Below, in pieces: positions 23,203-32,421 of a DNA stretch of 36,305 nucleotides (its first letter is position 1; every line of letters begins with the position of its first letter). The DNA is from Bacteroidota bacterium (lineage in GTDB: Bacteria; Bacteroidota; Ignavibacteria; UBA10030; UBA8401): the NCBI GenBank assembly GCA_021796275.1, contig JAJYOI010000026.1, forward strand, positions 1 to 36,305, written 5' to 3'. Made by a program: the position numbers and the translations under genes. The notes under the pieces were generated by a model. It was not told the DNA's origin, did not search any database, and was given only the letters and a program-made list of their open reading frames with translations.

Positions 23203-25179
23203 ATGGAGCAGACCACCAACACCACCGGACTTCCTGAAAACGCCTACAAAGCACTCAAGCCTGGCGAAAATTACACCCCTGTTCTTGATCCACAAAAATC
23301 ATATCCCGAAGTAACACCCTATTCTGTTATTCTCGGCGTCATCATGGCGATGCTGTTTTCCGCCGCTGCTGCGTACTCGGGATTAAAAATCGGACAAGTA
23401 TTCGAAGCGGCAATTCCCATCGCAATTCTCGCCGTCGGATTTTCGACAGCGTTGAAAATGAACAACGCGCTCGGCCAGAATGTCATCCTTCAATCCATCG
23501 GTTCAACTTCCGGCGCTGTTGTTGCCGGCGCAATTTTCACAATTCCCGCGCTCTATATTCTTAATCTGCCGGCAGATTTCTTCAAGATTTTTCTCGCCGC
23601 ATTGTTCGGAGGATTCCTTGGCATTTTATTCTTGATTCCGTTCAGAAAATATTTTGTGAAAGATATGCACGGCACACTTCCTTTTCCTGAAGCAACGGCG
23701 ACGACGGAAATTCTCATCGCCGGAGAAAAAGGCGGACGACAGGCAATCGTGTTAATCGTCAGCGGACTGATCGGCGGCGCGTACGATTTCATCGTCAGTT
23801 CCGTCGGCTGGTGGTCGGAAGTTATTACGTCGCGCATCGTGCCGTTCGGCGATGCCCTTGCGCAAAAAGCAAAAGCAGTGGTGAAAGTAGATGTACTTTC
23901 AATGGTCTTCGGACTCGGTTACATCATCGGCGTGAAATATGCGGCTATCATTTGCGCCGGCTCATTTCTTTCATGGCTTGTCTTCGTACCGCTCTTGCAT
24001 TCCATAGGGCAAGGGCTGACGACGCCGTTCGGCGCCAGCGCAACAAAACTGATCGCTGACATGCGTGCAGAAGAAATTTTTTCAAATTATGTGCGTCACA
24101 TCGGCATCGGCGGCATCGCGATGGCGGGCATCATCGGCATTCTCCGCTCGTCAAAAATTATCGGCGGTGCGTTCACACTTGCGTACAAAGAAATCTTCCG
24201 CAAAAAAGGAACCGTAACAGAAAACAGCGTTCGCTGGCAAACCGATATCAAGATGATGTTCAATGTACTTCTGATTCTTCTTACCGGTTTGATGATCTTC
24301 GTTTTCTTTTATGGCGGCGTTGTCTTCAGCGTGACGAATGCGATCATCGGTTTATTGCTGGTGATGATCATCGCATTTCTTTTCACAACCGTTGCGGCAA
24401 ATGCCACGGCAATTGTCGGCACAAATCCGGTTTCCGGTATGACGCTGATGACGCTGATTCTTTCCTCATTTATTCTTGTGCAAATCGGATTATCTGGAGC
24501 ATCCGGTATGGTGAGCGCGCTCATCATCGGCGGCGTTGTGTGCACGGCGCTTTCGGTTGCCGGTTCGTTCATCACCGATTTGAAAATCGGTTACTGGATC
24601 GGCTCGACGCCGAAAAAACAAGAGACATGGAAATTCCTCGGCATTCTTGTTTCGGCGGCAACAGTCGGATTTGTGATTTTGATTCTGAACAAGACGTATG
24701 GTTTCACGGGACCGAATGCGCTCGTTGCGCCGCAGGCAAATGCGATGGCGGCAGTAATTCAGCCGTTGATGTCCAACGTTGCTGTGCCGTGGATTCTCTA
24801 CGGCGTCGGCGCAATCATTTCTTTGTTGATGACGATGATCGGTATTTCACCGCTCGCGTTCGCGCTTGGAATGTACATTCCGCAGGAATTGAACACACCG
24901 CTCCTCGTCGGCGGAATTGTCGCGTGGTTCGTTTCAACACGTTCGAAGAACGAGAAACTGAATAACGCACGCTTGTCGCGCGGAACTTTAATCGCATCCG
25001 GATTTATTGCCGGCGGTTCGCTCTTTGGCGTGCTCGGTGCATTTCTGAAATTCGGCGGCATGGACTGGATGAATTACGCCTGGGCAGAATCGCACGGTGC
25101 AGAAGTGCTTGCGCTTGTGATGTTCATTTTGTTGATTGCATACACAGTGTGGGATTCAATGCGGGCAAAAGTTGAATGA
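23203..25179 (+). CDS. OPT-family oligopeptide transporter
   Basis: The 658-aa inner-membrane protein has about 14-16 hydrophobic segments and the text of the prokaryotic OPT branch. It begins with an N-terminal soluble lead (YKALKPGENYTPVLDPQKSYPEVTPYSVILGV), then AAAYSGLKIGQVFEAAIPIAIL, LPFPEATATTEILIAGEKGG and the conserved GTNPVSGMTLMTL in the second half. OPT proteins are secondary carriers for small peptides or metal chelates. Its position directly after pepT favours peptides. The ATG at 23203 lacks a strong ribosome binding site (GGAG nine bases upstream is the best candidate). Confidence 0.95.
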   Translation: MEQTTNTTGLPENAYKALKPGENYTPVLDPQKSYPEVTPYSVILGVIMAMLFSAAAAYSGLKIGQVFEAAIPIAILAVGFSTALKMNNALGQNVILQSIGSTSGAVVAGAIFTIPALYILNLPADFFKIFLAALFGGFLGILFLIPFRKYFVKDMHGTLPFPEATATTEILIAGEKGGRQAIVLIVSGLIGGAYDFIVSSVGWWSEVITSRIVPFGDALAQKAKAVVKVDVLSMVFGLGYIIGVKYAAIICAGSFLSWLVFVPLLHSIGQGLTTPFGASATKLIADMRAEEIFSNYVRHIGIGGIAMAGIIGILRSSKIIGGAFTLAYKEIFRKKGTVTENSVRWQTDIKMMFNVLLILLTGLMIFVFFYGGVVFSVTNAIIGLLLVMIIAFLFTTVAANATAIVGTNPVSGMTLMTLILSSFILVQIGLSGASGMVSALIIGGVVCTALSVAGSFITDLKIGYWIGSTPKKQETWKFLGILVSAATVGFVILILNKTYGFTGPNALVAPQANAMAAVIQPLMSNVAVPWILYGVGAIISLLMTMIGISPLAFALGMYIPQELNTPLLVGGIVAWFVSTRSKNEKLNNARLSRGTLIASGFIAGGSLFGVLGAFLKFGGMDWMNYAWAESHGAEVLALVMFILLIAYTVWDSMRAKVE

Positions 25180-25220
25180 CCACACCGAAGGCGCCTGAAG
25201 AATAACACGGCGGAAGAGCT

Positions 25221-26672
25221 ATGGACACTATTACTCCTTTTCTCGATCCGATGACACGGCAGACGCGCGCGTATGCGCTCGATGCATTGCGTGGCTTTGC
25301 AATTTTGACAATGCTTTTATCAGGACAATTGCCGTTCTTCACCAACACACTGCCTGATTGGATGTATCACGCACAGGTGCCGCCGCCGGCGCATCAATTC
25401 ATTCCGACACTCGCCGGCATTACATGGGTCGATCTGGTGTTTCCGTTTTTCCTTTTTTCCATGGGTGCGGCGTTTCCTCTTGCGCTCTCGCGAAGAATTG
25501 AAAAAGGAATTCCGATGTGGAAAATTTCGCTCGCAATTTTGGAGCGCGGTTTCCTTCTCGGATTTTTTGCGTTGTATGTGCAGGCAATTCGGCCGTACAC
25601 ACTGAGCCAAAATCCCACGACAACAATCTGGCTTGCAGCGCTGCTTGGTTTTCTGTTGCTCTTCCCGACACTTTCACGTCTGCCTGAAACGTGGAGCCCC
25701 GCCGCACGATGGTCAACAAAAATTATCGGTTGGATCGGCGCAATTCTTTTTCTTGCCCTCGCGCGCTATCCCGACGGCACAGGGTTCTCACTCTATCGCA
25801 GCGATATCATTATTGTTGTCTTGACCAACATGGCGGTATTCGGCGCATTCGTCTGGCTGCTTACGCGTTCGAATCTTTTGATGCGGCTTGGCATCCTCGG
25901 AATTCTCGCAGCGATCCGTCTTTCCAGTATACCGGTACCGGTTGAAGGCTGGGTAAATACATTCTGGAAATTTACTCCGGCACCGTGGATTTACACGCTG
26001 TATTATCAGCAATATCTATTCATTGTCATTCCCGGAATGATTGCCGGAGATATGATTTTGAAATGGATAAAATCGCCGCAGACGGAAAACGGTGAACGCT
26101 GGCAAACTGTGCGTTTAATTTCTATCACTGTGCTGATGTTCGTCTTCATCATCGAAATGTTGATCGGGCTGAAAGCACGCTGGCTTGTCGGCACAACTCT
26201 GCTGACATTCGTTCTTTGCATCATCGGCTGGCGGTTGATGTCAAAACCGACAAACGAGATTGAACGGTTGTATAAAGGAATGTTCCAGTGGGCAATCTAC
26301 TGGCTTGTGCTTGGGCTGCTGTTTGAACCGTACGAAGGGGGAATCAAAAAGGATCATCCGACAATGAGCTACTATTTTATTACCGCCGGTCTCGCTGTTT
26401 GCATGCTGATCGGTTTTTCGATCATCATTGACGTCTTCAAGCGCAGACGGTGGCTGCAATTTCTAATTGACAACGGCCAAAATCCGATGATCGCGTACGC
26501 GGGCATCAACAATTTCATCGTCCCTCTTCTTGCTCTGACATCGCTCAGCGCAGTGCTGGATGCAATGGCGGTGACACCATGGCTCGGGTTTGTCAAAGGC
26601 GTGATCATCACCATGCTGCTCGCGTGGTTTGTCAGCTTCTGCACGAAGAAGAAAATTTTCTGGAGAACATGA
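25221..26672 (+). CDS. DUF5009/HGSNAT-like multi-pass membrane acyltransferase
   Basis: The 483-aa product carries the N-terminal signature ALDALRGFAILTMLLSG and TWVDLVFPFFLFSMGAAFPLAL. This is the start pattern shared by DUF5009 proteins and the heparan-alpha-glucosaminide N-acetyltransferase (COG4299) family. About 11 membrane segments follow. The family is believed to move an acetyl group from acetyl-CoA across the membrane to a sugar; the acceptor here is unknown. It lies 41 bases after the OPT gene, with GGAAGAG before the ATG, so it probably belongs to the same transcript. The link to peptide uptake is not obvious; it may serve amino-sugar or cell-wall fragment use. Confidence 0.85.
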   Translation: MDTITPFLDPMTRQTRAYALDALRGFAILTMLLSGQLPFFTNTLPDWMYHAQVPPPAHQFIPTLAGITWVDLVFPFFLFSMGAAFPLALSRRIEKGIPMWKISLAILERGFLLGFFALYVQAIRPYTLSQNPTTTIWLAALLGFLLLFPTLSRLPETWSPAARWSTKIIGWIGAILFLALARYPDGTGFSLYRSDIIIVVLTNMAVFGAFVWLLTRSNLLMRLGILGILAAIRLSSIPVPVEGWVNTFWKFTPAPWIYTLYYQQYLFIVIPGMIAGDMILKWIKSPQTENGERWQTVRLISITVLMFVFIIEMLIGLKARWLVGTTLLTFVLCIIGWRLMSKPTNEIERLYKGMFQWAIYWLVLGLLFEPYEGGIKKDHPTMSYYFITAGLAVCMLIGFSIIIDVFKRRRWLQFLIDNGQNPMIAYAGINNFIVPLLALTSLSAVLDAMAVTPWLGFVKGVIITMLLAWFVSFCTKKKIFWRT

Positions 26673-26735
26673 TACGATAACGCCGCATTGGGTACATGGC
26701 GGTAACTTTTTACAAAAATAATTAGAAGGGGCCCC

Positions 26736-29700
26736 ATGAACATCAGGGGAACTCTGATACTCATCTTTCTGTGCACTGTTTCATTTTCACTTTCAGCACA
26801 GATCAAAATATTTCCGTACCGCGAATCGTTTGATTCCATCATCGTGCCGAATCTTCCTGCAGGGTGGACAGCGTCGTCAGCAAAATCACCGACAGGAGAT
26901 TTCGCGGCAACAACATCCACCGTGCACAGTACGCCGAACGCTCTTGTTTCAAAGGATGCAAAGATTGCTCAGGAATTAGTCTCGCCGGTTTTTGATTTCA
27001 CCGGGAAAATAGTGGGCGAGCTAAGTTTCTACGAGCAGCGAAGTTCATCGCACAATTCCGGCTTTCTTGTCGAAGCCGCTATCGGCAGTGATACCACATT
27101 TGCAATTCCGCTCGCCGACACGCTCATGAATCCGGGAACAACAAATTATGTGCTGCGGCAAATTCCGCTTTCTCATCTTCTCAGCAACCGATCTCACGTT
27201 CAATTCCGGTGGCGTGTTGTCGGCAACGGCACAGGTGCAGCCGGCTCGCTGCGCATTGACGATATTTCGATCACTGTTCAAAAAATAATTGATCTCGCTG
27301 TAACCTCTTTCACAGTTCGACCATCACCACCGGAAAGCGGCAGTGAACTCTCAATCTCAGCTACGGTTCAAAACCTTGCGCGTGCAGGAACACTTTCATA
27401 TTCACTTCAGGTTCTTGATTCATCACTCCACGGCACACGACTTCTTTCAGAAAATAGTTTCAGCTATTCCTTTTCCGCAATGGAGTCAGTTACAGTTCAG
27501 TTGCTCCTTCCCCGACTGAAACCCGGCGCTCATCTTCTCACCGCCAAGCTTGATGTAGTAAACGATGAAGACACTTCAAACAACTTTCTTTCGCAGTCAA
27601 TGTTCATCCCGTACTCGCCACGCTCAATTCTTGTGAACGAAATCATGTACGCACCGCCAAGCGGAATGCCGGAGTGGATTGAGTGTGTCAATAATTCCGA
27701 TGACACTATTTCTCTTGCACAATGGAAAATCGGCGACAATTCTTCAACCCGCGCCGTCATTGCTTCGCAGTTCATTGGAATTGAGCCGCACCAATTATTC
27801 ATTATTACCAAAGATTCATCATTACTCACATTGTTTCCGATAATGCAGACACTGGTTTTGAAAGCACCATTTCCATCTTTGAACAACGATGTCGATGCTG
27901 TTGTGCTTGTTGATCCGTCCGGCTGCACAATTGACAGCATTGCGTATCTTTCATCGTGGGGCGGTACGAATGGAAAATCACTGGAGAGAATTGACACTGC
28001 CCTGGCGTCGAATGATGTGGTGAATTGGAAAAGCTCCCGCAGCCCGCTCGGCGCGACGCCGGGATTTGTCAACTCCGTGAGCAAGAAAAACTTTGATGTT
28101 TCCGTAGAACGAATTTCTTTCTCGCCGCCATTTCCAACCGCCGGAGATCAGACAACTATAGAAACAACAATAAAAAATATTGGGCGACAGTCTCTGCAAA
28201 ACGTTGTTGTAAAATTATTTCTTGACACAAACAAAGATTCTGTGCTCACTGCAAGTGAAATGTTTTTCCAGCAAAACATTGGTACACTCGCAGCGAACGA
28301 TCCTGCTATCGTCGAGGCAGCGACTCCGCCGCTTCAACATGGAGCGCATTGGATTTTTGTTTCAGCTTCTGCACAGCAGGATGACGATACCACTAACAAT
28401 CTTCAGTGTGCAGTTATCACGGCGGGTATTCAACCGCGCAGTATTGTCATCAACGAAATTATGTACGCGCCAACCGGCGACGAGCCTGAATGGTTTGAAT
28501 GCTATAACACTTCTTCGGCACAAATTTCTCTTGCCGGCTGGAAGGTTTCGGATTCGGGTCCGGCGAAAGCGGCACTTCAAAATGGAAGCACAACAATCCC
28601 GCCGCATTCATTTTTTATCGTAACTCACGACACGAGCTTCAAAAATTATTACACTATTTCAGTCCCGGTATTTTATTCTTCGTTCAGTGCACTAAACAAC
28701 ACCACTGCCGATGCAGTTATTCTCTACGACGACCGCGGCGCGGTGATGGATTCGGTATTTTATCATCCGTCGTGGGGAGGAATGAGTGGAAATTCTCTGC
28801 AGCGATTCGATTTCTTCGGTTCTTCGAACGATTCTCTGAACTGGCTCTCGTCGGTTCCTTCTCCCGGAATCAACAATCCCGTTGCGAAAAAAGAATTTGA
28901 TGCGGCGATACAACGATTCACATCAATAAAAGCTGAGACAGGGGCACATTTTTCCTTCACGCTCACGAACGCAGGAAGACAAACAATTGCGGGCGCTGTG
29001 CTGAAATTATATCACGATATCAATGCAGATAGCGTTGCACAATCGGATGAATTGCTTTATACTGCAACGGTACCGTCTTTAGATCCTTCCGACTCAGTCG
29101 AACTTCCGTGGGATTGGAACGCACAATTTTCCGGTAAACAGAATTTCATTGCCGTGATTGAATACGCGCAAGACGAGCGTTCGGAAAACGATACCGCGTT
29201 TACTTCAATTCAAAACAGCTTTGCGGCAGGGGAGCTTGTGATCAATGAAATCATGTACGATCCGACAAGCGGAAATGCGGAATTTGTAGAGTTGTATAAT
29301 CGAAGCTCGGATTCTATTGATGTTTACAATTGGAAACTGATGAACCAACCGACATCGAGTGAAAAAAGAGGAACTGTTGTTCTTTCAAAAGTGCGCTCAT
29401 TTCTTCCGCCGAACGAATTTACTGTCGTTGCCAATGATTCTTCAATCTTTACTCAATTTCCTTTTCTTACGGGAAAAAACGTCGTGGTGAATTCTTCGTT
29501 ATCGCTGAGTAACAGCGGAGAAGATGTCGTGCTCGTAGATTTGACCGATGCACAGATAGACAGCGTTCACTATTCGCCTTCATGGCATTTGAAAAACATT
29601 TCAACAAAAGGGCGCTCGTTGGAACGCATCAATCCAAATGCCGGCGCCAACGACACGCGTAATTGGAGCTCTTCTGTTTCGCCGGGTGCAGCAACGCCGG

Positions 29701-30059
29701 GAGCAAAAAACAGTATTTACACTCCTTCCCTGCCGCCCACTTCATCGTTGTCGCTGTCACCGAATCCTTTTTCTCCCGACAACGATGGTTTTGAAGATTT
29801 TCTTTCCATCAATTATGCGCTTCCTACAAACAGTGCAATGGTTCGTCTGCGCATTTACGACGTGACAGGAAGGTTGGTCCGCTTGCTGGCAAATGATGAG
29901 CCAGCTTCTTCATCGGGAACGATAATCTGGAATGGGTTGGATGACAAAGGTGAGCGCGTGCGCATCGGAATGTACATCATTCTGTTCGAAGCACTCGACA
30001 ACTTCGGAGGAACAGTGCGCACGATGAAAGACGTTGCGGTGGTTGCGGCAAAATTATAA
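26736..30059 (+). CDS. large secreted CARDB/lamin-tail-domain protein with FlgD-like sorting domain
   Basis: The 1107-aa product has a signal peptide (1-21, ending LSAQ) and an N-terminal jelly-roll/MAM-like domain (about 25-185). It continues with three CARDB-type beta-sandwich plus lamin-tail domain pairs and a FlgD-like C-terminal domain (about 1005-1107, SLSPNPFSPDNDGFEDF to VAVVAAKL) of the kind used for type IX secretion. The three lamin-tail copies start near residues 297, 569 and 834 with VNEIMYAP, INEIMYAP and INEIMYDP, and each contains a W-K signature (AQWKIGDN, AGWKVSD, YNWKLMN). No catalytic domain is visible, so the protein is probably structural or adhesive at the cell surface. 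AAGGGG lies six bases before the ATG. It converges on the LD-carboxypeptidase gene, 22 bases away. Confidence 0.9.
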   Translation: MNIRGTLILIFLCTVSFSLSAQIKIFPYRESFDSIIVPNLPAGWTASSAKSPTGDFAATTSTVHSTPNALVSKDAKIAQELVSPVFDFTGKIVGELSFYEQRSSSHNSGFLVEAAIGSDTTFAIPLADTLMNPGTTNYVLRQIPLSHLLSNRSHVQFRWRVVGNGTGAAGSLRIDDISITVQKIIDLAVTSFTVRPSPPESGSELSISATVQNLARAGTLSYSLQVLDSSLHGTRLLSENSFSYSFSAMESVTVQLLLPRLKPGAHLLTAKLDVVNDEDTSNNFLSQSMFIPYSPRSILVNEIMYAPPSGMPEWIECVNNSDDTISLAQWKIGDNSSTRAVIASQFIGIEPHQLFIITKDSSLLTLFPIMQTLVLKAPFPSLNNDVDAVVLVDPSGCTIDSIAYLSSWGGTNGKSLERIDTALASNDVVNWKSSRSPLGATPGFVNSVSKKNFDVSVERISFSPPFPTAGDQTTIETTIKNIGRQSLQNVVVKLFLDTNKDSVLTASEMFFQQNIGTLAANDPAIVEAATPPLQHGAHWIFVSASAQQDDDTTNNLQCAVITAGIQPRSIVINEIMYAPTGDEPEWFECYNTSSAQISLAGWKVSDSGPAKAALQNGSTTIPPHSFFIVTHDTSFKNYYTISVPVFYSSFSALNNTTADAVILYDDRGAVMDSVFYHPSWGGMSGNSLQRFDFFGSSNDSLNWLSSVPSPGINNPVAKKEFDAAIQRFTSIKAETGAHFSFTLTNAGRQTIAGAVLKLYHDINADSVAQSDELLYTATVPSLDPSDSVELPWDWNAQFSGKQNFIAVIEYAQDERSENDTAFTSIQNSFAAGELVINEIMYDPTSGNAEFVELYNRSSDSIDVYNWKLMNQPTSSEKRGTVVLSKVRSFLPPNEFTVVANDSSIFTQFPFLTGKNVVVNSSLSLSNSGEDVVLVDLTDAQIDSVHYSPSWHLKNISTKGRSLERINPNAGANDTRNWSSSVSPGAATPGAKNSIYTPSLPPTSSLSLSPNPFSPDNDGFEDFLSINYALPTNSAMVRLRIYDVTGRLVRLLANDEPASSSGTIIWNGLDDKGERVRIGMYIILFEALDNFGGTVRTMKDVAVVAAKL

Positions 30060-30081
30060 CACAACTGCCGGCAAGCATTAA

Positions 30082-31170
30082 TTACATCACAGCGCTTTCA
30101 TTGATCGTCAGCGTGCCGGCATCGCCATCAAGCGTTGCCTGAATGCCAAGGGGAACAGTAATTTTATTTTTGATGTGCCCGATCATCAATCCGTACACCG
30201 CGGGAATACCGAGCGGCTCAATGCGCGTGCGGAGAATTTCTTCCACGCTGAGCGTTTGAGGAAACGCGGGCTTATAATCGTTCGGCACACAATCGGTCAG
30301 CTTGCCGATCACTAAGCCGGCAAGTTCCTGCAATTTCCCGGTGAGCCACAAATGCGTCAGCATCCGGTCAATGCGGTACGGCTCTTCGCCGACCTCTTCG
30401 ATGAAAAGAATTTTTCCCTTCAAATCAACTTCGAACGGAGTTCCCAACGTCGAAACAAGAAGCGAGAGATTGCCGCCGACAAGAGCGCCGCTTCTTGTTC
30501 CCTTTCCTAATTTGATGATGCGATTTTCCTGTTCCACTTTTTCGCCGGGAGAGAGAGGCGGATTCTTGATAAGTCCGACGGGCTGCGGAGTAAAAACTGC
30601 TTTCGTTAAATATTCCATCGTGTAATCGTTGTACGTGGAAAGCACGACGGGACCGTGAAATGTGACAATGCCGGCGTGCTTGTACACTGCAAGAAGCAGC
30701 GATGTGATGTCGCTGTAGCCCATCAGCACTTTCGGATTTTTCCGCATCATTTCATAATCGAGCATCGGCAAAATGCGCATTGAACCCCAGCCACCGCGCA
30801 AGCAAATGATCCCGTCAATGTCGTCGCGGCGGAACATTTCGTTCATATCTTCAGCGCGCTGTTCATCGGTACCGGCAAGATAGCCGTACTGCAGCGCAGC
30901 ATTCTTCCCGAGCACGGTTTTGAAACCGAGCGACTCGATGATTTCCCTTCCGACGACAATCTCCTCGTGTTCGTACACGTTCGAAGCCGGTGAAATAATG
31001 CCGATCGTGGCACCGGACTTCAATGCTTTAGGCTTGACTAAAGGAAGTTCTTTGTCTGAGGAAACGTGTTCCTCAAAACGGCGGAGAAAAGATGGCGGGT
31101 ACACAGCGGCGAGCGCTGATGCCGACATGCCGGCAATAAATTTTCGCCGGGAAACAAGATCAATGTCCAT
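30082..31170 (-). CDS. LD-carboxypeptidase (peptidase family S66), Tat-type signal
   Basis: The 362-aa serine peptidase starts with SRRKFIAGMSASALAAVYP, a twin-arginine signal, so the folded enzyme should be exported to the periplasm. The S66 core is clear: GATIGIISPAS, the nucleophile Ser in MGYSDITSL, the Glu region FIEEVGEEPYRIDRMLTHL, and the His region MIGHIKNKITVPLG. Family members cleave the L,D bond that links the terminal D-Ala to DAP in murein tetrapeptides; most are cytoplasmic (LdcA), so the Tat signal is a difference. The gene is on the same strand as asd-lysC but is separated from asd by 160 bp of repeats, so co-transcription is doubtful. Confidence 0.92.
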   Translation of the reverse strand: MDIDLVSRRKFIAGMSASALAAVYPPSFLRRFEEHVSSDKELPLVKPKALKSGATIGIISPASNVYEHEEIVVGREIIESLGFKTVLGKNAALQYGYLAGTDEQRAEDMNEMFRRDDIDGIICLRGGWGSMRILPMLDYEMMRKNPKVLMGYSDITSLLLAVYKHAGIVTFHGPVVLSTYNDYTMEYLTKAVFTPQPVGLIKNPPLSPGEKVEQENRIIKLGKGTRSGALVGGNLSLLVSTLGTPFEVDLKGKILFIEEVGEEPYRIDRMLTHLWLTGKLQELAGLVIGKLTDCVPNDYKPAFPQTLSVEEILRTRIEPLGIPAVYGLMIGHIKNKITVPLGIQATLDGDAGTLTINESAVM

Positions 31171-31231
31171 ACGCAGAACTCAATTTGAATGTGAAAAAAA
31201 ATTATCGGTTCTCTCTCAAGTTTTAAGTGAA

Positions 31232-31306
31232 TTGGATTGTTGGATTATTGGATTGATGGAAAAATGTAAAAATCATTCATCCAGAAATCTATTCATCCAT
31301 TAATCC
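31232..31306. repeat. octamer repeats and imperfect hairpin between the S66 and asd genes
   Basis: Three tandem octamers TTGGATTG, TTGGATTA, TTGGATTG occupy 31232-31255. GGATTGATGGA (31250-31260) can pair with TCCATTAATCC (31296-31306) with one wobble. The copies resemble the heptamer tracts elsewhere in the window but have a period of eight. Confidence 0.5.
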
Positions 31307-31330
31307 GTTACGCCTATCATTTTACATGCA

Positions 31331-32332
31331 TCACTTTCCTTTCATCCACTCCTCAGCAATCTGCACGGCGTTTGTCGCAGCGCCTTTACGGATGTTGTCC
31401 GACACGATCCACAAATTCAACCCGTGCTTCACACTCGGATCGCGGCGAATTCTTCCGACAAATACTTCGTCGCGCTCATGTGCACGGATCGGCATCGGAT
31501 ATTCGTTATCTTTCGGATCGTCTTCCACAACAACGCCCGGCATTTTTGACAGCAGTGAACGCACTTCATCAAGGTCAAACGATTTTTCAAATTCGATATT
31601 CACCGATTCGCTGTGCCCGCCGATCACTGGAACGCGCACGCACGTCGCGGTGACTTTGATCGAATCATCATTAAGAATTTTCTGCGTTTCATTGATCATT
31701 TTGTGTTCTTCGCGCGTGTAGCTGTCATCGAAGAATTCATCAATGTGCGGAATGCAGTTGAAAGAAATCTGGTGCGGAAATTTACGCGCGGTTATTTCCT
31801 CGTGATTTAATTCGCGCATCAACTGATCGTACCCTTTTTTTCCCGCACCGGTCACCGATTGATAAGTCGACACAACGACACGCTTGATATGAAAATGATC
31901 ATGCAGCGGCTTCAACACCACCACCATTTGAATTGTCGAGCAATTGGGATTGGCGATAATCCCTTTGTGATTGAAAATCTGCCGGCGATTTACTTCCGGA
32001 ACAACGAGCGGCACGCCTTTCTCCATCCGGAACGCGCTGCTGTTGTCAATCACCAGAATTCCGTTCGCTGCAGCAATCGGGGCAAACTCGCGGCTGACCG
32101 ACGCGCCGGCAGAAAACAGTGCAATTTCAATATTCCGTTCCGACAATGTTTCGCGCGACAATTTTTCCACACGTACAGGCTGTCCGTGGAATTCCACTTC
32201 GTGCCCGACGGAACGTTCCGACGCCAGCGGAATCAATCTGCCGACAGGAAAATTTCTTTCTTCCAATACTTGAATCATTTTTCGCCCCACCATGCCGGTA
32301 GCACCGGCTACGATGACATCATAAAGTTTCAT
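31331..32332 (-). CDS. asd: aspartate-semialdehyde dehydrogenase
   Basis: The 333-aa enzyme reduces aspartyl phosphate to aspartate semialdehyde with NADPH, the branch point to DAP/lysine, threonine and methionine. Visible are the dinucleotide loop VAGATGMVGRKMIQVL, the catalytic Cys in NPNCSTIQ, the active-site His in IGGHSESVNIEF and the GAGKKGYDQL segment. Sequence style and length match the Gram-positive/Bacteroidota branch rather than the enterobacterial one. The ATG at 32332 has AAGGAAAG upstream. It follows lysC on the same strand after an 89-bp gap that contains a three-way-junction palindrome, so the two consecutive enzymes of the pathway are adjacent. Confidence 0.97.
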   Translation of the reverse strand: MKLYDVIVAGATGMVGRKMIQVLEERNFPVGRLIPLASERSVGHEVEFHGQPVRVEKLSRETLSERNIEIALFSAGASVSREFAPIAAANGILVIDNSSAFRMEKGVPLVVPEVNRRQIFNHKGIIANPNCSTIQMVVVLKPLHDHFHIKRVVVSTYQSVTGAGKKGYDQLMRELNHEEITARKFPHQISFNCIPHIDEFFDDSYTREEHKMINETQKILNDDSIKVTATCVRVPVIGGHSESVNIEFEKSFDLDEVRSLLSKMPGVVVEDDPKDNEYPMPIRAHERDEVFVGRIRRDPSVKHGLNLWIVSDNIRKGAATNAVQIAEEWMKGK

Positions 32333-32370
32333 TGTGATAGTTCTTTCCTTTTATGATTCTCAGTTTAACT

Positions 32371-32421
32371 CCGCAGACACTCCGCCAAAGGCGGATCAGC
32401 CTATGGCTGAAAACTCTGCGG
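32371..32421. repeat. 51-bp perfect three-way-junction palindrome between lysC and asd
   Basis: The outer stem CCGCAGA (32371-32377) pairs with TCTGCGG (32415-32421). Inside are two perfect triloop hairpins placed head to tail: TCCGCC-AAA-GGCGGA (32381-32395) and TCAGCC-TAT-GGCTGA (32396-32410). The element starts right after the lysC stop codon (32422-32424 on the minus strand). It could be a REP-like mobile palindrome or an RNA element that sets the lysC:asd ratio. Confidence 0.7.

Noticed and set aside
31171..31330. Possible CRISPR-like array
   Set aside because: The units are only 8 bp with no spacers, and there are no cas genes in the window.
32371..32421. tRNA-like gene suggested by the cloverleaf shape
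   Set aside because: Only 51 nt, two hairpins with triloops, no anticodon loop or TTC arm.
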